The notes beneath the pieces are model-generated. The model saw only the letters and a list, made by a program, of their open reading frames with translations. It had not been told where the DNA came from and did not search any database. 5,189 nt of DNA from Legionellaceae bacterium (GTDB lineage Bacteria > Pseudomonadota > Gammaproteobacteria > Legionellales > Legionellaceae): contig CANJFK010000119.1 of NCBI GenBank assembly GCA_947473535.1, positions 1-5,189 of the forward strand, given 5' to 3'. The translations under genes were made by a program, and so were the position numbers. Of this stretch, positions 1 through 5,189 are shown piece after piece (positions within the stretch are counted from its first letter, which is position 1; each line of letters starts with the position of its first letter).

Positions 1-54
1 ATTAAGCCATATCGTAAGGTTTTTAGCAGGGTAAAATTACACGTCAATTTATAA
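1..54 (+). pseudogene. Possible C-terminal scrap of an IS5-type transposase
   Basis: Frame 1 is open from the window edge to a TAA at 52-54 and begins IKPYRKVFSR. This resembles the conserved C-terminal segment of many IS5-family transposases, which from memory reads roughly hYRRvFSRFDKLA followed by about 20 hydrophobic residues. Here the likeness stops after FSR: the FD of the motif is missing or changed, the reading continues VKLHVNL and then terminates. If the call is right, this is a decayed transposase end, and its left part lies outside the window. I see no clear terminal inverted repeat for such an element between 54 and 140. The match is only about ten residues, so it could also be the end of an unrelated protein or chance. 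Confidence 0.3.
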
Positions 55-77
55 AAAACACACAAAAACCCTGTCAA
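48..77 (-). promoter_or_regulatory. Sigma-70-type promoter firing leftward out of the window
   Basis: On the minus strand a perfect -35 box TTGACA (77-72) is followed after 18 bases by TATAAA (53-48), so 11 of 12 bases match consensus. Transcription would begin near 41 and leave the window to the left. The first ATG on that strand (around 13-11) is followed at once by a stop (ATG GCT TAA), so whatever is transcribed starts further left or is not a protein. It overlaps the possible transposase tail, so chance in AT-rich DNA must be kept in mind. Confidence 0.4.
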
Positions 78-84
78 CCCCTAA

Positions 85-420
85 AAGCATAAATTTAAAA
101 ATATTTTTTTACGCAGGCTTGCCGCAAGGTCACGATTTAAAGAAAAATATAACATAGTAGGTGATGTTCGTGGTTTGGGTGTTATGCAGGCGATTGAACT
201 GGTGAAAGATAACAGCGCGAAGGAACCAAATAAAGAGGCCGCGGACAAATTAGTAAGATTTTGTTTAGAGCGCGGACTGGTAATTCTTGGTTGTGGAACT
301 TACGGAAATGTAATTCGCCTCCTCATGCCGCTTTCTACTGATGTAAACGATTTGGAAATCGGGCTTTCTATCATTGATGAAGGACTCGAGAACACCGCCA
401 AGTTGTGTAATATTTGTTAA
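85..420 (+). pseudogene. gabT: gabT remnant, C-terminal part of 4-aminobutyrate aminotransferase
   Basis: The frame is open from just after a stop at 82-84 to TAA at 418-420. Residues encoded from about 139 onward match the C-terminal domain of class-III PLP-dependent aminotransferases of the GabT type: FKEKYNIVGDVRGLGVMQAIEL, then a helix ending in LERGLVILGCGTYGNVIRLLMPL, the usual RGL(I/V)-x-GxyxNVIRxlxPL strand pair near the C-terminus. About 95 of the usual 420-450 residues are present. The PLP lysine, the cofactor-binding aspartate and the whole large domain are absent. There is no ATG or GTG upstream of the GDVRGLG motif. The only near-start codons, TTG at 175 and ATG at 184, lie inside conserved sequence with no ribosome site. 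Homology to the family fades upstream of about 139 into AT-rich DNA, which marks a deletion or rearrangement junction. It is almost certainly non-functional. The exact subfamily (GabT versus a related aminotransferase) is inferred. Confidence 0.8.
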
Positions 421-441
421 ACTTATCTGATGATCCTTCTA

Positions 442-478
442 GTTACAAAATCAAAACGCTAGGTGTTATTTTTGTAAC
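442..478. repeat. AT-rich inverted repeat downstream of the gabT remnant
   Basis: GTTACAAAA at 442-450 is the exact reverse complement of TTTTGTAAC at 470-478, giving a 9-bp stem with a 19-base loop. Its right arm overlaps the left end of the palindromic element at 474, so the pairing partly depends on the insertion. With only three G or C bases per arm and no T-run it is a weak candidate for a terminator of the old gabT transcript. Confidence 0.3.
466..473 (+). repeat. Left copy of putative 8-bp target-site duplication
   Basis: TTATTTTT directly abuts the left end of the palindromic element at 474 and is identical to the octamer abutting its right end at 609-616. Both copies are flush with the inverted-repeat tips, as expected of a transposition footprint. 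The sequence is low in complexity, so a chance match is possible but not favoured. Confidence 0.65.
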
Positions 479-608
479 GTCTCAATAACCCCGAGAAACG
501 TCATCCCGAACGTAGTGAGGGATCTCCTGAAAGTGGCACTGTGCCTGATTCGGAGATCGCTCACTGCGTTCGAGATGATGTTTTTTCCCGAGGTTATTGA
601 GACGTTAC
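474..608. mobile_element. 135-bp palindromic MITE-like element with 8-bp target duplication
   Basis: The ends GTAACGTCTCAATAACC (474-490) and GGTTATTGAGACGTTAC (592-608) are perfect 17-bp inverted repeats. Inside them, 499-527 pairs with 552-580 at 25 of 29 positions, two of the four mismatches being G-T pairs. At the centre lies an 11-base palindrome, GGCACTGTGCC (535-545). The whole element therefore folds into one long hairpin, the arms differing mainly by a three-base length change in an A/T run. It is flanked exactly on both sides by TTATTTTT (466-473 and 609-616), which looks like an 8-bp target-site duplication. It carries no coding frame, so any movement would need a transposase in trans. 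The inner arm (CATCCCGAACGTAGTGAGGG, 503-520 region) resembles palindromic repeats I recall in many bacterial genomes, especially those of intracellular bacteria. It lies between converging genes, where it may also end transcription from both sides. Confidence 0.85.
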
Positions 609-616
609 TTATTTTT
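609..616 (+). repeat. Right copy of putative 8-bp target-site duplication
   Basis: This TTATTTTT directly follows the right tip of the palindromic element (608) and matches 466-473 exactly. The implied empty site would read GGTG-TTATTTTT-AATG. Confidence 0.65.
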
Positions 617-621
617 AATGA

Positions 622-662
622 GGTGAACTGAGGGGATCAGTGTGATCTATACTCCTTTCACC
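622..662. repeat. Bulged hairpin beyond the 3' end of the small minus-strand gene
   Basis: GGTGAA (622-627) pairs with TTCACC (657-662), and inside it GATCA (635-639) pairs with TGATC (643-647) across a GTG loop. It sits 25 bases past the stop of the 54-codon gene on the minus strand. There is no T-run on either side, so it is not a canonical intrinsic terminator. It could stabilise the 3' end of the dsbD transcript or mean nothing. Confidence 0.3.
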
Positions 663-686
663 GGAAGATCTTGGTTTTTAACGCGA

Positions 687-851
687 TTAAAACTCACTCA
701 ATTCTTTACGTAGTCTTCTTTCTTCGTTTATATCTTCGATTCGTCGGCGTCTATCGAGCTTGGTCGGTAAGCTGTTATCACCTGTACTGTCTTGAGAGTC
801 CACTGCTTCATCAACGTTTGTTTTATTTTTTTTACCTCGTTGAGCACTCAT
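687..851 (-). CDS. Small charged protein, PA3496/DUF3545-like (54 aa)
   Basis: The frame runs from ATG at 851 to TAA at 689-687. A strong ribosome site, AGGAGAAGG, precedes it. A second in-frame ATG directly upstream (854-852) lies only four bases from AGGAG, so the ATG at 851, seven bases away, is preferred. The protein starts MSAQRGKKNK, has an acidic, low-complexity middle (residues 12-26) and ends in a basic/acidic helix, LDRRRRIEDINEERRLRKEL, then SEF. This R-RIE-x3-EE-RLR-xL-x2-F ending resembles small gammaproteobacterial proteins that I recall as PA3496-type or DUF3545, of unknown or tentative envelope role. No signal peptide or membrane segment is visible, so a cytoplasmic protein is implied. 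It follows dsbD by 45 bases on the same strand with no terminator between, so co-transcription is likely. The coding call is good because of the ribosome site and family-like ending. The family name is from memory and tentative. Confidence 0.72.
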   Translation of the reverse strand: MSAQRGKKNKTNVDEAVDSQDSTGDNSLPTKLDRRRRIEDINEERRLRKELSEF

Positions 852-896
852 CATCCTTCTCCTAAGTTTATGAATTCCATGACAATACAGTTTATA

Positions 897-2654
897 TTAT
901 ACCTGCTTAAGCCTCTCAAAAAAAGTCTTGCTGGATGTTTCGCCGACTAACCTCAAATGAGTTAGTTCATCGCCCGTTGCGTTGTAAAAAAGAAACGTTG
1001 GTGGCGCTACGACGTGAAAATAGTTTAGTAGCGCGCGGGAGTCAGTATTATTTTGAGAGAGGTCAACTTTTACAACACGAAAGTTACTTAGCGCTGTTTT
1101 TATCTGTGAATCTTTCAACGTTGTAACTTCAAGCACTTTACACGAGGCGCACCAGTCGGCATAAAAATCGAGCATAACGGGCTTGCCTTTAGCGTCGGCA
1201 AGTGCTTCTAGTGCTTCATGCATTGTCTTCACTACGATGGTTGGTGTATTACGGTCTATGTGTTTTAATTGGTTGAAGGGCGTGAGCGGTTGTAATGGAT
1301 TGCTGTTGCCTTGGCTCGCCCCAACCAAAACCAACAGTCCATACACTAACATGATGATACCTGCACCCTGTTTAAATTTTTCTCTGTTTGAATCTGCTTT
1401 TCGTAGCGCACCACTGTATATGCCAGAGAACACTAACAAGCTTGCCCACAATCCCATGGTGAGTGTCGGCGGTAAAATACGCGCCATCAAATAAATGGCA
1501 ATTGCGAGCAACAAAACACCAAAAATAGCTTTCACACCATTCATCCAGCGGCCTGCTTTGGGTAATAGTTTGCCGGCTGATGCACCAATCAATAATAAAG
1601 GCGTTCCCATGCCTAACCCTAAGAAAAACAAAGAAAAAAGACCTAAAAACATATTTCCAGTGCGTGCTATGTAGCCTAATGCGCCTATCATCGGTGCCGT
1701 AACGCAAGGGGACAAGATTAATGTCGACATACAACCCATGATGGATGCGCTCAGATAATGTCCGCTTGCTTGACTGCGTGTTATATTGGCAAATTTGCTT
1801 TGCCATGAAAGAGGGAGTCGTAATTCGTAAAAATTAAACATCGAGAGTGCTAGCAAGACGAAAGTTAGGCCAAATAAACTAATGGCCCATGGTGTTTGCA
1901 TGATAATTTGTAGATTGTTACCCATTAATGCAATGATTGCACCAACTGCACCATAGGTTGCTGACATGCTGAGCACGTAAGTTAATGATAGAAGAAAGGC
2001 TTTACGAGTGGATATATTATGTCCATGGCCAACAATGATACCAGAGAGTACGGGCACCATGGGCAAAACACAGGGTGTAAATGATAATAATAAACCAAAA
2101 CCAAAAAAACTAAGAATAATAAGCGGCCAGGTGTTGTCGGAAAATAATTGATCTATTTTATCCTGCCTTGGAATTATTTTATTTTCAAATGTTGGGTTTG
2201 ATGATAATGGCTCAATATCAGCACTGGTCAACGCAAGTGTATTATCAAATGATAGTTTAATTTGGGTTGTTTGTGGTGGATAACAAAATCCTTCGTCGGA
2301 GCAACCTTGGAAATGCACATCAAATAAGGATTCTCCTGGCTCTTGAGCTAAAACTGCAAGTGGCAATATTAACTGATGGCGGTAAATCATGTAGGTGTGG
2401 CCTTGTTTATCTGTTTTTTTGAGCGACGCGGGGAGATTGAAGGTTCCTAAGTGAACGTTACTATTCGGCTGTTCGGTTAAGTGAAGGCGTTGTTTGTACA
2501 AAAAATATCCTGGTTTAATTTGCCAATTGAGTACAAGCGTATTGGGATCAGTTTGTTTGGTTGTCAATTGGAACACTTCATTTGCAGGGAGCGGCGCTGC
2601 AAAAGTCAGTGAAGAGATAATAAACAACGTTGCAAATATAAAGAAATGTTTCAT
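897..2654 (-). CDS. dsbD: Thiol:disulfide interchange protein DsbD (585 aa)
   Basis: DsbD passes electrons from cytoplasmic thioredoxin across the inner membrane to periplasmic DsbC, DsbG and CcmG-type partners. All three modules are present. A signal peptide (residues 1 to about 19, MKHFFIFATLFIISSLTFA) precedes the periplasmic N-terminal domain with its redox pair in GCSDEGFCYPP (C118, C124). A membrane domain of about eight helices (roughly 178-446) carries SFTPCVLPMVP (C195) and LSPCVTAPM (C317), spaced 122 residues apart as in the E. coli protein. The C-terminal thioredoxin-like domain has YADWCASCK (C502, C505) and the cis-proline region APPTFLFY. All six catalytic cysteines are intact, and the length is close to the 565 residues of E. 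coli. The start is ATG at 2654, with AAGGTG about four bases upstream; a TTG one codon earlier is too close to that site. It has its own promoter and is divergent from groES. The small charged gene at 687-851 probably shares its transcript. Confidence 0.97.
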   Translation of the reverse strand: MKHFFIFATLFIISSLTFAAPLPANEVFQLTTKQTDPNTLVLNWQIKPGYFLYKQRLHLTEQPNSNVHLGTFNLPASLKKTDKQGHTYMIYRHQLILPLAVLAQEPGESLFDVHFQGCSDEGFCYPPQTTQIKLSFDNTLALTSADIEPLSSNPTFENKIIPRQDKIDQLFSDNTWPLIILSFFGFGLLLSFTPCVLPMVPVLSGIIVGHGHNISTRKAFLLSLTYVLSMSATYGAVGAIIALMGNNLQIIMQTPWAISLFGLTFVLLALSMFNFYELRLPLSWQSKFANITRSQASGHYLSASIMGCMSTLILSPCVTAPMIGALGYIARTGNMFLGLFSLFFLGLGMGTPLLLIGASAGKLLPKAGRWMNGVKAIFGVLLLAIAIYLMARILPPTLTMGLWASLLVFSGIYSGALRKADSNREKFKQGAGIIMLVYGLLVLVGASQGNSNPLQPLTPFNQLKHIDRNTPTIVVKTMHEALEALADAKGKPVMLDFYADWCASCKVLEVTTLKDSQIKTALSNFRVVKVDLSQNNTDSRALLNYFHVVAPPTFLFYNATGDELTHLRLVGETSSKTFFERLKQV

Positions 2655-2676
2655 CAATCACCTTGGGGATTTAGGA

Positions 2677-2705
2677 AATATAGAGCATTGTAGGATGTGT
2701 ATCAA
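2677..2705 (-). promoter_or_regulatory. Sigma-70 promoter of dsbD
   Basis: On the minus strand TTGATA (2705-2700) and TATATT (2682-2677) are separated by exactly 17 bases. Transcription would begin near 2670, giving a leader of about 16 bases that just accommodates the AAGGTG ribosome site before the ATG at 2654. Both boxes match consensus at five of six and four to five of six positions. Confidence 0.65.
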
Positions 2706-2712
2706 AAAAAAC

Positions 2713-2726
2713 CAAAATATATTTTG
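2713..2726. promoter_or_regulatory. 14-bp perfect palindrome between the divergent promoters
   Basis: CAAAATATATTTTG is its own reverse complement. It lies eight bases upstream of the dsbD -35 box and nine bases upstream of the groES -35 box, a position suited to a shared regulator. I do not recognise it as the site of a named regulator, and AT-rich DNA makes short palindromes common. Confidence 0.3.
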
Positions 2727-2734
2727 ATTTTACC

Positions 2735-2762
2735 CTTGAAAGCTAATGATATGTCCCCATAT
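2735..2762 (+). promoter_or_regulatory. Heat-shock (sigma-32) promoter of groESL with embedded sigma-70-like boxes
   Basis: CTTGAAA (2735-2741) and CCCCATAT (2755-2762) are separated by 13 bases, an essentially perfect match to the RpoH (sigma-32) consensus. Transcription should begin near 2769, leaving a leader of about 95 bases. The same DNA can also be read as a sigma-70 promoter: TTGAAA (2736-2741), an 18-base spacer, then TATAGT (2760-2765). This would allow basal expression plus heat induction from one site. There is no CIRCE operator, so HrcA control is not indicated. Confidence 0.9.
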
Positions 2763-2806
2763 AGTTTTCATCAGCGTAGTTTATAACTATAAAAAACGTG
2801 ATCTAA

Positions 2807-2828
2807 TCAGAGCAAGAGCATACTCTGA
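2807..2828 (+). promoter_or_regulatory. Small hairpin in the groES leader
   Basis: TCAGAG (2807-2812) pairs with CTCTGA (2823-2828) around a ten-base loop. It lies within the predicted leader, 36 bases before the groES start, and leaves the AGGAG site (2851-2855) unpaired. A role in message stability or translation is only inferred. Confidence 0.25.
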
Positions 2829-2864
2829 AAAATAAGGTATTCAACAAACCAGGAGAAAATAAGT

Positions 2865-3155
2865 ATGAAAATTCGTCCTTTGCACGATCGTGTAGTTGTT
2901 CGTCGGATGGAAGAAGAGCGTACCACAGCTGGTGGTATCGTGATTCCAGACAGTGCAGCTGAAAAACCAATGCGCGGCGAAGTCATCGCTATAGGCGCTG
3001 GTAAAATATTAGATAACGGTGACGTGCGTGCGTTGGCTGTCAAAGTTGGCGACGTCGTTTTGTTTGGCAAGTACTCAGGTACTGAAGTGAAAATTAATAA
3101 CCAAGAACTAGTTGTGATGCGTGAAGATGACATCATGGCTGTTGTTGAAAAATAA
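2865..3155 (+). CDS. groES: Co-chaperonin GroES (Hsp10, 96 aa)
   Basis: GroES forms the seven-subunit lid that closes the GroEL folding chamber in the cytoplasm. The protein is full length for the family (95-97 residues) and starts with the hallmark [14 protein letters not shown]. The mobile loop that docks on GroEL spans about residues 16-32, with the hydrophobic contact triplet IVI at 25-27 inside GGIVIPDSA. The roof hairpin lies near 46-56 ([12 protein letters not shown]), and the C-terminus is the typical [14 protein letters not shown] at 2851-2855, nine bases before the ATG, sets the start. It is the first gene of a two-gene operon with groEL, 29 bases downstream, under the sigma-32 promoter at 2735. 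In Legionella the equivalent gene is called htpA. Nothing is abnormal. Confidence 0.98.
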   Translation: MKIRPLHDRVVVRRMEEERTTAGGIVIPDSAAEKPMRGEVIAIGAGKILDNGDVRALAVKVGDVVLFGKYSGTEVKINNQELVVMREDDIMAVVEK

Positions 3156-3169
3156 TTTTACCGATTTGA

Positions 3170-4834
<1,665 letters not shown>

Positions 4835-4852
4835 GCTCCCTGTTTTCTCTAT

Positions 4853-4881
4853 AAAAAACCCGCCGAATGGCGGGTTTTTTT
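4853..4881 (+). terminator. Rho-independent terminator of groESL
   Basis: AAAAAACCCGCC (4853-4864) pairs with GGCGGGTTTTTT (4869-4880) around a GAAT loop, with seven T's at 4875-4881. It begins 18 bases after the groEL stop. The flanking A-run and T-run make it potentially active in both directions, although no minus-strand gene approaches it within the window. Confidence 0.95.
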
Positions 4882-4924
4882 ATGGGTTAATCTTGGGTTC
4901 TCCCAATATTATTCGTTTTTTTTC

Positions 4925-4952
4925 TTGAAATTTTAATGCAATCAGGTATGCT
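4925..4952 (+). promoter_or_regulatory. Sigma-70 promoter of the tRNA-Lys gene
   Basis: TTGAAA (4925-4930) and TATGCT (4947-4952) are separated by 16 bases, preceded by a T-rich tract (4916-4923) that could act as an UP element. The predicted start near 4959 gives a leader of about 21 bases before the mature tRNA. No GC-rich discriminator typical of stringently controlled promoters is evident. Confidence 0.6.
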
Positions 4953-4959
4953 GTGAATG

Positions 4960-4979
4960 AAGAAATACTTGTATTTCTT
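4960..4979 (+). promoter_or_regulatory. Perfect inverted repeat in the tRNA leader
   Basis: AAGAAATAC (4960-4968) and GTATTTCTT (4971-4979) are exact reverse complements separated by TT, ending one base before the tRNA at 4981. In RNA the stem would be about seven pairs with a six-base loop. It covers nearly the whole predicted 5' leader that RNase P must remove. A processing role is inferred only. Confidence 0.45.
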
Positions 4980-4980
4980 T

Positions 4981-5056
4981 GGGCCGTTAGCTCAGTTGGT
5001 AGAGCAGAAGACTCTTAATCTTTTTGTCATAGGTTCGACCCCTATACGGCCCACCA
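4981..5056 (+). tRNA. tRNA-Lys (anticodon CTT)
   Basis: A complete cloverleaf is present. The acceptor GGGCCGT (4981-4987) pairs with ACGGCCC (5046-5052). The D arm is GCTC/GAGC (4990-4993, 5002-5005). The anticodon stem GAAGA/TCTTT (5007-5011, 5019-5023) has a G-U first pair. The anticodon loop is CTCTTAA with anticodon CTT at 5014-5016, the variable loop is TTGTC, and the T arm is ATAGG/CCTAT around TTCGACC. The discriminator base is A and CCA is encoded (5054-5056). The tRNA reads AAG. AAA needs a separate TTT tRNA, which is not in this window. It stands between its own promoter and a small lysine-rich gene with no terminator in between. Confidence 0.97.
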
Positions 5057-5097
5057 TATTTGGAATTCATTGTTACGCATACTATAAGGAGTAAGAC

Positions 5098-5189
5098 ATG
5101 AGCAAAGGTATGGATAAAAAGAAAGATACAAAGAAAAAACCATTAAAAAGCGCTGCAGAAAAAAAAGTAGAGAAACGAGAGAAAAAATC
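5098..5189 (+). CDS. Lysine-rich small protein, 5' part only (runs off the window)
   Basis: The frame starts at ATG 5098, six bases after a strong ribosome site, AAGGAG (5086-5091), and stays open to the window end, giving 30 codons. The product begins MSKGMDKKKDTKKKPLKSAA and continues with EKKVEKREKK. Thirteen of the 30 residues are lysine. From memory it resembles a family of short (about 40-70 residue) lysine-rich gammaproteobacterial proteins that start MxKGMDxKK and have no assigned function. No signal peptide or membrane segment is seen; nucleic-acid binding through basic residues is conceivable but unproven. It lies 41 bases after the tRNA-Lys CCA end with no terminator or good separate promoter, so it may be expressed from the tRNA transcript. 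Lysine codons here are 11 AAA and 2 AAG, so the adjacent CTT tRNA does not match its main demand. The total length is unknown. Confidence 0.75.
   Translation, partial: MSKGMDKKKDTKKKPLKSAAEKKVEKREKK

Noticed and set aside
27..73. CAGGGT (27-32) / ACCCTG (68-73) inverted repeat as a terminator or IS end
   Set aside because: The stem is six bases with a 35-base loop and no T-run. It is too weak to call.
474..608. CRISPR or riboswitch reading of the structured intergenic repeat
   Set aside because: There is a single palindrome with no repeat-spacer periodicity, and it lies downstream of converging genes rather than in a leader.
671..865. 64-codon plus-strand open frame starting MVFNAIKTHS
   Set aside because: It has no ribosome site and is the mirror of the better-supported minus-strand gene at 687-851, which has a strong ribosome site and family-like composition.
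2655..2657. TTG as the start of dsbD, one codon before the ATG
   Set aside because: The ribosome site AAGGTG almost touches the TTG. The ATG at 2654 has better spacing and gives a normal signal peptide.
2766..2864. CIRCE-type HrcA operator in the groES leader
   Set aside because: The TTAGCACTC-N9-GAGTGCTAA pattern is absent. The only inverted repeat is a short TCAGAG/CTCTGA stem.
4893..4923. Second terminator: TTGGG/CCCAA stem followed by a T-run
   Set aside because: The stem is only 5 bp and lies nine bases from the T8 tract. The strong terminator at 4853-4881 already ends groESL.
5060..5088. Separate promoter TTGGAA-N17-TATAAG for the lysine-rich gene
   Set aside because: Its start would fall near 5095, beyond the AAGGAG ribosome site, so the message would lack it.
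4981..5097. tRNA-Lys as an attachment site of an integrated element
   Set aside because: No partial repeat of the tRNA 3' end and no integrase are visible in the window.

Overview
The window reads as chromosome of a gammaproteobacterium, most likely in or near the order Legionellales. The best evidence is the GroEL protein. From memory it tracks the Legionella HtpB type almost residue for residue over long stretches ([16 protein letters not shown] at the start, SKPCKD near residue 135, [19 protein letters not shown] near 262-280). The heat-shock promoter, DsbD and the lysine tRNA also fit a gammaproteobacterium. No search could be run, so the genus is inference.

Layout, left to right. Positions 1-420 look like genomic debris: a possible end of an IS5-type transposase (1-54), a convincing leftward promoter (48-77), and a 5'-truncated remnant of a 4-aminobutyrate aminotransferase (gabT) ending at 420. 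Positions 421-686 are a convergent intergenic space. It holds a 135-bp palindromic element (474-608) flanked by an exact 8-bp direct repeat, which is the signature of a MITE-like insertion.

On the minus strand, dsbD (897-2654) is followed after 45 bases by a 54-codon basic/acidic small gene (687-851), probably as one transcript. dsbD has its own sigma-70-type promoter (2677-2705). Divergently transcribed, and only 210 bases from dsbD, is the groES-groEL operon (2865-4834). It is driven by a near-perfect sigma-32 promoter (2735-2762) that also contains a sigma-70-like promoter, and it ends at a strong intrinsic terminator (4853-4881).

Downstream is a tRNA-Lys(CTT) gene (4981-5056) with its own promoter and a hairpin in its leader. 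It is followed without a visible terminator by the start of a lysine-rich small protein gene that runs off the window (5098-5189).

Functionally the core is protein folding: GroES/GroEL in the cytoplasm and, divergently, DsbD, which carries reducing power across the inner membrane for periplasmic disulfide isomerisation. E. coli also has dsbD in the general neighbourhood of groESL. I see no wholly new multi-gene system. The items most worth following are the palindromic element with its target duplication, the overlooked 54-codon gene, and the tRNA-Lys/lysine-rich gene unit.
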